From positions 1-14,812 of the forward strand of contig JBICIE010000103.1 in the NCBI GenBank assembly GCA_043101635.1: a stretch of DNA of 14,812 nt, read 5' to 3'. Below the pieces are notes generated by a model. The model did not search any database and had not been told where the DNA came from. It saw nothing but the letters and a program-made list of their open reading frames with translations. The translations under genes were made by a program, and so were the position numbers. Shown one piece after another: positions 1 through 6,879 of this stretch (positions are counted from its first letter, which is position 1; every line of letters begins with the position of its first letter). This stretch comes from CAYMJK01 sp043101635 (lineage in GTDB: Bacteria; Planctomycetota; Phycisphaerae; Phycisphaerales; UBA1924).

Positions 1-706
1 CCGCCTCCCACGCCGCGTCGTACGCCATCTGCAGCAGCGCCGTGTCGGGCAGTTCGAAGCTCGAGTTGGTCACCTGAATCCCGTTGCCCACCGCCCACTC
101 CAGGGCCGCGATCGCCGCGCCCGCCGTCGGCGCAAAGCTCCCCACCTTCAGCATATGGATCCCGGCCTCCGGCGCCACCCCGATCACGCCAAAGCCGTTG
201 CCCACCGCCGCGGCCGTCCCCGAGACGTGCGTCCCGTGGTTGATCGAGTCGCGCACCGTCGACGACATCGCCTCGAAGTCATACCCGAAGACGTAATTCG
301 CCTCCAGGTCCGGGTGCTTGCCGTGGATCCCGCTGTCCAGGATGCCCAGCTTCACCCCCGCCCCGCGCTGGCCCGACCGGTGCGTCGGCTCGGAGCCGAT
401 GTGCCCGATGCTCCACGCCTCGGTGTACTCATCCAGATACGTCCCGGGGACATCCGCCTCCACCGCCACGATCCGCGGGTTGTCGACCATCATCAGGTCG
501 AGCCCCGCCGGGATCTCGGCGCACGCGCCGGGGACAAGTCCGAAAACTCGCGTCACCCGGGCCCCTTGCGCCTCCAGTGCGGCGAGGTCCGCCGCAGTCG
601 GCGCCGAGGCGAACTGGACCAGCACCGGCCACATGGCCTCGTCGGCCTGCCCAACGCCAGTTACGCTGAAGACACAGACCCCCAGAGCGGCGCCCATCCG
701 ACGCAT
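1..706 (-). CDS. Secreted subtilisin-like serine protease (S8 family), N-terminal part
   Basis: Partial gene: 235 codons are present and the C-terminus lies beyond the left edge. The start ATG at 706 has a very strong Shine-Dalgarno (AGGAGGAGG) at 711-719. Residues 1-21 form a signal peptide with a probable cut after GQA. Residues about 25-90 look like an I9-type inhibitory propeptide (WPVLVQF start). The catalytic domain begins near residue 95. The Asp motif GILDSGIHGKHPDL puts the catalytic Asp at residue 124, and NHGTHVSGT puts the catalytic His at 157, followed by the usual GVAP stretch. The Ser motif (GTSMA) and the oxyanion Asn should lie outside the window, so activity cannot be judged. 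The enzyme is expected to be exported and to hydrolyse peptide bonds outside the cytoplasm. It is transcribed divergently from the EF-G-like gene. Family assignment is firm; substrate unknown. Confidence 0.93.
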   Translation of the reverse strand, partial: MRRMGAALGVCVFSVTGVGQADEAMWPVLVQFASAPTAADLAALEAQGARVTRVFGLVPGACAEIPAGLDLMMVDNPRIVAVEADVPGTYLDEYTEAWSIGHIGSEPTHRSGQRGAGVKLGILDSGIHGKHPDLEANYVFGYDFEAMSSTVRDSINHGTHVSGTAAAVGNGFGVIGVAPEAGIHMLKVGSFAPTAGAAIAALEWAVGNGIQVTNSSFELPDTALLQMAYDAAWEA

Positions 707-804
707 GCAGCCTCCTCCTGTCCCCGAAGCGCCGGAGACGCCAGCGCCGAGAATAACCAGTCGATCGGCCGGACGCCAGTGGGTCTCTACAGGTTCTCGG
801 CAGA

Positions 805-833
805 TTAACCTCCGCGGGCGACCTCGCTACACT
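805..833 (+). promoter_or_regulatory. Putative sigma70-type promoter for the EF-G-like gene
   Basis: TTAACC at 805-810 and TACACT at 828-833 are separated by exactly 17 bp. Transcription would start near 840, giving a leader of about 100 nt before the ATG at 940. The elements are degenerate, but the spacing is ideal and the -10 sits in a GCTAC context also seen before the ankyrin gene (3046). The position is inferred from sequence only. Confidence 0.5.
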
Positions 834-906
834 CCCCTCCTGCCGCACCGAACCTGGGTTGACCAGCCGCGGCTCGACAGTTCAGCAGGTTTCTGTTTGG
901 GTTGCC

Positions 907-922
907 GGCGCCCTCCGGCGCC
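907..922 (+). promoter_or_regulatory. GC hairpin in the 5' leader just upstream of the EF-G-like start
   Basis: GGCGCC (907-912), loop CTCC (913-916), GGCGCC (917-922): a six-GC-pair stem ending 5 nt before the GGGAG ribosome binding site (927-931). It could modulate ribosome access in the leader. There is no U-tract, so it does not look like a terminator. It may simply be GC-rich background. Confidence 0.35.
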
Positions 923-939
923 CCCCGGGAGACTGATAG

Positions 940-2982
940 ATGGCTGCTCGCGACCCCGCCGACATCCGCAACATCACCCTCACCGGCTCCTCCAGCGTCG
1001 GCAAGACGACGCTCGTCGAGCGCATGCTCGTCCGCGCCGGCGTCATCGGCCGCATGGGCTCGGTCCAGGAGGGCAACACCGTCAGTGACTGGACCGATGA
1101 GGAGAAGAGCCATCAGCACTCGCTCGCCGCGACGCCCATCTACTTCGAGCACGATGGCAAGCTGATCAACATCATCGACACGCCCGGCCTGGCCGACTTC
1201 GGCGGCCACGCCATCGCCGCGATGCCAGCCTCCGAGGTCGTCGCCATCGTCATCGAAGCCGGACGCGGCATCGACAGCGTCACGCGCAGGCTCATGAACG
1301 TCGCCGCGGAACGACGGATCCCGCGCATGATCATCATCAACCGCATCGAGGATCAGCAGGCCGACCTCGAGGCGCTCGTCGGACGCATCCGCGAGATGTT
1401 CGGCTCCGTCTGCCTGCCCATCAACCTGCCCGCCGACGGCGCCACCAAGGTCATCGGCGTCTTCGAGGATGGCGCATCGGGCTCGCCCGACTTCTCCAGC
1501 GTCGAGGATGCGCACACCCAGATCATCGAGCAGGTCGTCGAGGTGGATGAGGACCTCATGGCCACCTATCTCGAGACCGGCGGCGAAGGCCTCGACAAGG
1601 CCAGGGTGCACGCCGCCTTCACCCAGGCCCTCCGCGAAGCCCACCTCGTTCCCATCTGCTTCACCAGCGCAGCCCAGGATGTCGGCGTCAAGGAACTGCT
1701 CGACCTCATCGTCGAGCAGTGCCCCAGCCCCAGGGAGGCCAACCCCCGCACCTTCCTCCGCGGCGAGGAAGAGGTCTTCCCGGAGCCCGATCCCGGCAAG
1801 CCCCTGATCGCCCACATCTTCAAGGTCGCAAGCGACCCCTTCGTCGGAAAGCTCGGCGCCTTCAAGATCCACCAGGGCACGCTCCGGGCAAAGGACGAGG
1901 TCTACATCAACGACGAGAAGAAGCCCATCCGCATCGGCCACATCTTCCGCGTCCGCGGCAAGGAGCACGTCGAGATCGACGCCGCAGGACCCGGGGACAT
2001 CGCCGCCATCAGCAAGATCGAAGAGATCAGCTTCAACGCCACGCTGCACGGCGAGCCCGGCGACACCCTCCGACTCCGGCCGCTGCCGCTCCCCAAGCCC
2101 ATGTACGGCCTGGCCATCGAACTGACCAACCACAAGGACGAGAGCAAGTTCAGCGGCGCTTACGCCAAGCTCGCCGCCGAAGATCCCTGTTTCACCGTCG
2201 AGCGCATCGCCGCCACCAAGCAGACCGTCGCCCGCGGCCTCGGCGAACTCCACCTGCGCGTCATCCTCGAGAAGCTCAAGGACCAGTTCGGCATCGCCGT
2301 CGAGACCAGCCCGCCCAAGATCGCCTACAAGGAAACCATCCGCGGCAACGCCGAGGGTCACCATCGCCACAAGAAGCAGACCGGCGGCGCCGGCCAGTTC
2401 GGCGAGGTCTACCTCCGCGTCGCGCCCCTCCCGCCCGAGCACGAGACCGGCTTCGAATTCGAGAACGCCACCGTCGGCGGCTCCATCCCCAAGAACTTCA
2501 TGCCCGCCATCGAAAAGGGCATCCGCCAGGCCCTCACCGAGGGCGCACTGGCCGGCTACCCCTTCCGCGGCGTCCGCGTCGAGGTCTACGACGGCAAGTA
2601 CCACCCCGTCGACTCCAAGGAAGTCGCCTTCATGACCGCCGGAAAGCGCGCCTTCGTCGACGCCGTCAAGAAGGCCAAGCCCACGCTCCTCGAGCCCTTC
2701 GTCGAACTCGAGATCACCGCGCCCGAGCAGTACCTCGGCGACATCACCGGCGACCTCTCCACCAAGCGCGGACGCGTCATCGACACCATCATGGATGGCG
2801 CCGGAAGCTGCGTCGTCCGCGCCAGCGCGCCCCTCGGTGAAGTGCAGAACTACTCCAACGAACTCAAGAGCATGACCGGCGGCGCCGGCGGCTTCACCAT
2901 GGACGACAGCCACGACGAGCCAACCCCGCCGCACATCCAGGAGGCCGTCGTCGCCGCCTACAAGCCCCACGAAGAGGACTGA
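940..2982 (+). CDS. Elongation factor G-like translational GTPase (FusA family, EF-G2-type)
   Basis: 680 residues, close to normal EF-G length, with all domains in order: G domain (1 to about 275), domain II (about 290-375), domain III with GLGELHLRVI, domain IV with GGAGQFGEV, GGSIPKNFMPAIEKGI and YHPVDSKE, and domain V with APEQYLGDITGDLSTKRGRV. Canonical EF-G drives tRNA-mRNA translocation on the ribosome and ribosome recycling using GTP. The P-loop is G16-SSSV-G21-K22-T23. Switch II reads D80-TPG-L84-ADF, so the conserved His of DTPGHVDF is Leu. The base-recognition motif NKxD reads N134-RIE. Switch I (EEKSHQHSL) lacks RGITI. These changes fit the divergent EF-G2 paralogues better than the housekeeping factor. 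ATG 940 has GGGAG 8 nt upstream. The gene stands alone after its own promoter. Family sure; precise role (translocation, recycling or stress paralogue) unknown. Confidence 0.93.
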   Translation: MAARDPADIRNITLTGSSSVGKTTLVERMLVRAGVIGRMGSVQEGNTVSDWTDEEKSHQHSLAATPIYFEHDGKLINIIDTPGLADFGGHAIAAMPASEVVAIVIEAGRGIDSVTRRLMNVAAERRIPRMIIINRIEDQQADLEALVGRIREMFGSVCLPINLPADGATKVIGVFEDGASGSPDFSSVEDAHTQIIEQVVEVDEDLMATYLETGGEGLDKARVHAAFTQALREAHLVPICFTSAAQDVGVKELLDLIVEQCPSPREANPRTFLRGEEEVFPEPDPGKPLIAHIFKVASDPFVGKLGAFKIHQGTLRAKDEVYINDEKKPIRIGHIFRVRGKEHVEIDAAGPGDIAAISKIEEISFNATLHGEPGDTLRLRPLPLPKPMYGLAIELTNHKDESKFSGAYAKLAAEDPCFTVERIAATKQTVARGLGELHLRVILEKLKDQFGIAVETSPPKIAYKETIRGNAEGHHRHKKQTGGAGQFGEVYLRVAPLPPEHETGFEFENATVGGSIPKNFMPAIEKGIRQALTEGALAGYPFRGVRVEVYDGKYHPVDSKEVAFMTAGKRAFVDAVKKAKPTLLEPFVELEITAPEQYLGDITGDLSTKRGRVIDTIMDGAGSCVVRASAPLGEVQNYSNELKSMTGGAGGFTMDDSHDEPTPPHIQEAVVAAYKPHEED

Positions 2983-3022
2983 GCACGCCCCGACCGCCCC
3001 AACCGACAACGCACGCCCTCCG

Positions 3023-3051
3023 CTGACCGCGGGCGGACCGTCTGCTACCCT
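3023..3051 (+). promoter_or_regulatory. Putative sigma70-type promoter for the ankyrin-repeat gene
   Basis: CTGACC (3023-3028) and TACCCT (3046-3051) with a 17-bp spacer, 29 bp upstream of the ATG at 3081. The -10 context GCTACCCT resembles GCTACACT before the EF-G-like gene. No hairpin with a U-run separates it from the upstream stop, so read-through from the EF-G-like gene is also possible. Confidence 0.45.
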
Positions 3052-3080
3052 CTTGTGCGCCTGGTAAGGAGACCGCGCAC

Positions 3081-3854
3081 ATGCCTGGACGGAACCTGCA
3101 CAACATGCTCGTGCCCGCGGCGATCGTGGTCGGTGGCATCTCGTTCATCCTCCTCGGCCTCTACATCCCCGACCGGCGCCAGTCCCAGCCGGCCCAGCCC
3201 CCCCAGCCGGCCGACCTCGCCCCCGCCCCGGAGCAGGCCGCCTCGCCTGAGATCCCCGCCCCCCAGGCGGCGCCCGAGCTTGCCCTCGCCATCCGGGCCG
3301 GCAGCGCCGGGGCCGTCATCACCGCCCTCGACGAGGGCGCCGAGATCGACCAGCGCCTGCCCGATCGCCTCACCGGCGTCACCGGCATGACCCCGCTCAT
3401 GCTCGCCGCCCGCGAGGCAAGCCCCGAGATCATCGTGATCCTCCTCCAGCGCGGCGCCGAGGTCGAGGCCCGCCTGCCCTCCGGCGCCACCGCCCTCATG
3501 CTCGCCGCCCAGCGCGCCGGCGACGCCACCCCCGACGTCGCCCTGCTCAACGCCGGCGCCGAGGTCAACGCCCGCACCGACAACGGCCGAACTCCCCTGC
3601 TCCTGGCAGCCTCCACCGGCGCCAATGCCGCCGTCGCAGCCCTGCTCGAAGCCGGCGCCGATGTCAACGCCGCCGACGCCAACGGCCTCACCGCCCTCAT
3701 GCACGCCACCGAGCATCGCGACACCGAGGCCGTCCTCATGCTCCTCAACGCCGGCGCCTCCCCCACCCTCGTCGATGGCGCAGGTCGCTCCGCCCTCGAC
3801 CGCGCTGCCCCCGGACCGATCCAGGACGCCCTGCGCGAGGCCGCCGGCCGCTGA
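3081..3854 (+). CDS. Membrane-anchored ankyrin-repeat protein
   Basis: 257 residues. Residues 9-30 form a single hydrophobic segment (uncleaved signal anchor, AAIVVGGISFILLGLYI) after a short Arg-containing N-terminus. A Pro/Ala/Gln-rich tether follows (about 33-65). From residue 66 there are about five ankyrin repeats plus a partial cap, each with the G-xTPLMLAA or xTALMLAA helix and a xLLxxGAxVNA turn: starts near 70, 102, 135, 169, 202 and 235. Ankyrin repeats bind protein partners, so this is a scaffold probably exposed outside the cytoplasmic membrane; no catalytic domain is present. ATG 3081 has AAGGAG at 3066-3071 (9-nt spacing). The small gene at 3919 follows after 64 bp in the same direction and may be cotranscribed. 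Partner unknown. Confidence 0.88.
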   Translation: MPGRNLHNMLVPAAIVVGGISFILLGLYIPDRRQSQPAQPPQPADLAPAPEQAASPEIPAPQAAPELALAIRAGSAGAVITALDEGAEIDQRLPDRLTGVTGMTPLMLAAREASPEIIVILLQRGAEVEARLPSGATALMLAAQRAGDATPDVALLNAGAEVNARTDNGRTPLLLAASTGANAAVAALLEAGADVNAADANGLTALMHATEHRDTEAVLMLLNAGASPTLVDGAGRSALDRAAPGPIQDALREAAGR

Positions 3855-3918
3855 ACTGACCCGAGCAAAAACCGGTCATTCAAGCAATCCTGCCCCGGCG
3901 CCGATCTTCAAGGACTCC

Positions 3919-4275
3919 ATGGACCGCGTTGACCTCGCCAACCTTGCCCCCCTCCCCGGCTCGATGCGGATCAGCCCGATGGCCAATCCGCCCGCCGCGG
4001 AGATCGCGCGCCAGCGCAGCCTCGGCGTCGACGCCATCGACTTCAGCGCGGCAGCCCGCCGGCTACTCGGGGCCTCCGAACCCGCCGGCGCCGCCGAGCC
4101 CCGCCCCGCCTCCGGCCTGATCGGCGCCCGGGTCCCCGGCGCCATTTCCTTCGAGCAGCAGGCCGATCCCGCCAGCGCCCCCGGCGCGGCGCCCCTGCCG
4201 TTCTATCGAAACCCGGCACAGGCCAATCTCGCCGCCACCGCCATCGCCGGCGCCCGCCTCGACGTCACCGCCTGA
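3919..4275 (+). CDS. Small Ala/Pro-rich protein of unknown function
   Basis: 118 residues, not recognised. Start ATG 3919 is chosen because AAGGA lies at 3910-3914, although the 4-nt spacing is short, and because the open frame upstream of it overlaps the ankyrin gene. Strong G/C at third codon positions supports true coding. The protein has no signal peptide or membrane segment. It holds a possible helix at 27-51 (AEIARQRSLGVDAIDFSAAARRLL), an Ala/Pro-rich low-complexity middle (52-93) and an Ala-rich C-terminal tail (98-118). It follows the ankyrin gene by 64 bp and ends exactly where the convergent histidine kinase ends. A soluble regulatory or adaptor peptide is possible but not shown. 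Confidence 0.62.
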   Translation: MDRVDLANLAPLPGSMRISPMANPPAAEIARQRSLGVDAIDFSAAARRLLGASEPAGAAEPRPASGLIGARVPGAISFEQQADPASAPGAAPLPFYRNPAQANLAATAIAGARLDVTA

Positions 4276-6105
4276 TCACGGCGCCACCGGCAGCCGCAGC
4301 GCAAAGTCCGCCCCCGGACCATCCGGCCGGCGCAGCGTCAGGTCACCGCCGAGTTGCCGCGCCAGCCCGCGGCTGATGCTCAACCCCAGCCCGATCCCGC
4401 TCGTCGAGCTGTCCGCGTCCCGCCTGGCCCGCGTCCACGCGTCGAAGATCCGCCCCGCCTCCGCCTGCGGCACGCCCGGCCCGAAGTCGCGCAGGGCAAT
4501 CTCCACCGCGCCGTTGTCCGCCCGCGCCCGCAGCACCAGCCGCTTCTCGTCGGCGCCCGCCGCGTACTTGCAGGCGTTGTCCACCAGGTTCGCGAGAATG
4601 CGCTCCACCGTCTGCGCCGGCGCCGCCAGCCGGGCGCCCGCAACATCCACATCCGTCTCCAGCGTCATCCCGCACCGCCCGGCCCGCTCGCGCAGCTCCG
4701 GCTCGATCCGCTCCAGCGACGCCGCCAGCGGCTCCGCTGCGTGCGCCCGCGCCCCCGTGCGCTCCCCCAGCCGCGCATACTCCAGCACGTTCTCCACGAT
4801 CCCCGCCAGCCGCTGCGACTCGCTCTGCAGCGTCGCCAGATACTCCCGGCGACGCTGCTCATCCGTCACCAGCCCCTCCGCCAGCATGTCCGAATACAGC
4901 CGGAACGTCGTCAGCGGCGTGCGCAGCTCGTGCGTCACCGCGCTGACGAAGCGCCCGCGCCGGTCCGCCAGGTTCATCGACGCCCGCAGAATGAACCCCA
5001 CCGCCGCAACCGCCGCAACCACCGCGATCCACGTCACCACCAGCGCCAGCCGCGCCGGCGTCGCCACCACCGCACCCACCGGCGGGCCCGGGATCAGCGC
5101 CGCCGGGATCGTCGCCAGCATCCGTCCGTCCGCCTCCGGCGCAGGCGCCTGCGCAAGCTCCGCCTCGGGAAGCAGGTCCCCCACATGCCCCTCCAGCCAG
5201 GATCGCAGCCGGGCCCAGTCCAGCCACACCCCCTGCGTGATCTCGCCCTGCTCCAGGCTCACCCGGCGCAGCAGCGCCAGTTCGCCCTCGCCAAGCCACC
5301 GCGCCTCCAGTGGCCCCTGCTCGACGCGCCACACCTCCCCCGCCACCATCGCCTGATCGAGTTCGATCGTCGCCCCGCCGGTAAACTCCGGCGCCGACGC
5401 CGCCGGTGTCGGCGTCGCCTTCATCACAAGCTGCTGCGGCGTCGCCCCACGCGCCAGCTCCGCCTGCTCCTGTCGCGCCTCGAAGTCCAGGGCGTATGAC
5501 TGCGCCCGTCGCCCGGGCGCCGCCGACTCTGCCTCGAGTTCCGGCGCCTCCCCCACCTCGCCCGCCGCGTCACTCTCGTCAGCTCGATCGCGCAGCTCCG
5601 CGCGCGCAAAGACCTCGGTCCGCTCCTTGCCGCGTCCGCGCAGCAGCAGCGCCATCTCCACCAGCCGGTTCTCCGCCTCGATGATCGCCTCCGGCGCCAC
5701 GTACTCCGCCTCGGCCTGGTCGCGCATGTTCCCCGTCGGCGCCTGCGGCGACGTCAGCCGCCCGTCCGGCTCGATCTGAAAGTGCAGCTTCACGAACGGC
5801 GGCCGCTCGCTCAGCAGCGGGCTCGGCGCCACCACCTCGCCCGGACGCACCTCCTGCCACAGTTCCGTGTACGCCCGCTCGAACGGATAGAACGGCAGAT
5901 AGTGGAAGTACGGACGCGACGCCTCCTGCGCGATCACCGGCGTCAGGGCCGAGTCCATCCGCCACAGCGCCAGACGCACCGCCGCTTCCGCCCGCCCCTC
6001 GCGCTCCAGGCGCACCGTCCGCCACGTCACCCAGCCGAGCCCCTCGAGCACGGCCAGGGCACAGACGATGTACACGCCGATCATCAGCCGCCGGCGCATC
6101 CTCAC
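4276..6105 (-). CDS. Membrane sensor histidine kinase
   Basis: 609 residues. A membrane segment at 8-27, a large extracytoplasmic region (about 28-350) and a second segment at about 351-373 frame the sensor. The extracytoplasmic part has a charged, Ala/Glu-rich stretch (about 160-235) and no sensor fold I recognise. HisKA follows: FVSAVTHELRTPL with phosphoacceptor His392. The HATPase domain has N-box residues around 506-510 (NLVDN), a G1 box (D540-FGPG) and a G2 box (GIGLGLSIS, 570-578), so it should autophosphorylate and pass phosphate to the regulator encoded just upstream. The start is GTG 6105, which overlaps the regulator's TGA by 4 bp and has GGAGG 7 nt upstream; ATG 6099 is too far from that site. 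Translational coupling with the regulator is likely. Signal unknown. Confidence 0.93.
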   Translation of the reverse strand: MRMRRRLMIGVYIVCALAVLEGLGWVTWRTVRLEREGRAEAAVRLALWRMDSALTPVIAQEASRPYFHYLPFYPFERAYTELWQEVRPGEVVAPSPLLSERPPFVKLHFQIEPDGRLTSPQAPTGNMRDQAEAEYVAPEAIIEAENRLVEMALLLRGRGKERTEVFARAELRDRADESDAAGEVGEAPELEAESAAPGRRAQSYALDFEARQEQAELARGATPQQLVMKATPTPAASAPEFTGGATIELDQAMVAGEVWRVEQGPLEARWLGEGELALLRRVSLEQGEITQGVWLDWARLRSWLEGHVGDLLPEAELAQAPAPEADGRMLATIPAALIPGPPVGAVVATPARLALVVTWIAVVAAVAAVGFILRASMNLADRRGRFVSAVTHELRTPLTTFRLYSDMLAEGLVTDEQRRREYLATLQSESQRLAGIVENVLEYARLGERTGARAHAAEPLAASLERIEPELRERAGRCGMTLETDVDVAGARLAAPAQTVERILANLVDNACKYAAGADEKRLVLRARADNGAVEIALRDFGPGVPQAEAGRIFDAWTRARRDADSSTSGIGLGLSISRGLARQLGGDLTLRRPDGPGADFALRLPVAP

Positions 6106-6824
6106 GCGCTGGCCTCCGGAGCCCCCTGTTCGTGCGCCAGCATGTACCCCTTGCCGCGCACCGTCAGCACCACCTTCGGCGCCGCCGGATCATCCCGAAG
6201 CTGCTCCCGCAGGCGCGCCACCGCCATGTCCACGGTGCGCGTGTGCACGCCGCGGGGATCGACCTGCCACACCCGCGACAGAAGCTCCTCGCGGCTGATC
6301 GCCCGCCCCGGGTTCCGCGCCAGATACGCCAGCAGATCCGCCTCACGCTCCGACAGCGTGGCCCGCACGCCGTCAAACTCCAGCTCGCGCCGCTCGAAGT
6401 CGACCATGCGCCCGGCGATCTCCAGCATGCGCACCGACTGCGGCCGCTCGGCGCTGCGCCGCAGCACCGCCTCGACCCGCGCCAGCAGTTCCTTGGCCCC
6501 GAACGGCTTGACGACGTAGTCGTCCGCCCCCAGCCGCAGGCCGCGCACCCGGTCCTCTTCCTCGCCGCGGGCCGTCAGGAAGATCACCGGCAGCGCCGGC
6601 CGCTCGGCCCGCAGCGCCTGCAGCAGCGCCATCCCATCCATCTTCGGCATCAGGATGTCCAGCAGCGCCAGGTCGATCTCCGCCGCCTCCGCCGCCCGCA
6701 GCCCCGCCTCGCCGTCGCCGGCCTCGACGACGTCGTACCCGCCGAAGCCCAGCACATCGACGACGCCGCGACGAATCGCGACATCATCCTCGACGACAAG
6801 AATCCTCGCCAGTGGCATGGCCAT
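6102..6824 (-). CDS. OmpR/PhoB-family DNA-binding response regulator
   Basis: 240 residues from ATG 6824 (GGAG at 6831-6834, 6-nt spacing). GTG 6827 and ATG 6818 are alternatives. Numbering here is from GTG 6827. The receiver domain (about 6-120) has the acidic pair E13-D14, phosphoacceptor Asp57 (LALLDILMP), Thr85 (FLTA) and Lys107 (VKPF), all key residues intact. The C-terminal winged helix (about 132-232) has the OmpR-type start LSEREADLLAYLARNPGRAISREELL and recognition region RTVDMAVARLREQL followed by VRGKGYML. It is expected to act as a transcription factor phosphorylated by the kinase encoded directly downstream, with which it overlaps. It lies 55 bp after the DUF4139 gene. OmpR/PhoB regulators often bind 11-bp-period direct repeats, and one such repeat lies before the VIT/vWA gene (11166-11183). 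Confidence 0.94.
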   Translation of the reverse strand: MAMPLARILVVEDDVAIRRGVVDVLGFGGYDVVEAGDGEAGLRAAEAAEIDLALLDILMPKMDGMALLQALRAERPALPVIFLTARGEEEDRVRGLRLGADDYVVKPFGAKELLARVEAVLRRSAERPQSVRMLEIAGRMVDFERRELEFDGVRATLSEREADLLAYLARNPGRAISREELLSRVWQVDPRGVHTRTVDMAVARLREQLRDDPAAPKVVLTVRGKGYMLAHEQGAPEASA

Positions 6825-6837
6825 CACCGCTCCGCGG

Positions 6838-6870
6838 GCTTCGGGCCCGTGGGCTTGCTCGCCGGGCCCC
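6838..6870 (-). other. Short spacer with inverted GGGCCC repeats between DUF4139 gene and regulator
   Basis: Two copies of the self-complementary hexamer GGGCCC lie about 15 bp apart in the 55-bp gap. In the minus-strand transcript they could pair into a GC stem just before the regulator's ribosome binding site. There is no U-tract, so a complete terminator is not supported; partial attenuation is possible. Boundaries are approximate. Confidence 0.3.
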
Positions 6871-6879
6871 CGCCCGCTT

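Noticed and set aside
805..3009. A 734-codon open frame on the minus strand opposite the EF-G-like gene
   Set aside because: It mirrors the GC-rich codon pattern of the plus-strand gene, has no ribosome binding site and gives a low-complexity Gly/Asp/Val-rich translation with no family resemblance.
3857..3878. TGACC...GGTCA inverted repeat between the ankyrin and small genes
   Set aside because: Only five pairs around a 12-nt loop, easily due to chance; no promoter or terminator features around it.
3625..3918. Upstream extension of the small protein gene into the ankyrin gene
   Set aside because: The extension is an out-of-frame reading of the ankyrin repeats, Pro/Ser-rich; the ribosome binding site near 3910 supports the ATG at 3919.
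4354..5499. A 381-codon plus-strand open frame opposite the histidine kinase
   Set aside because: Antisense shadow; Arg/Pro/His-rich with no recognisable domain.
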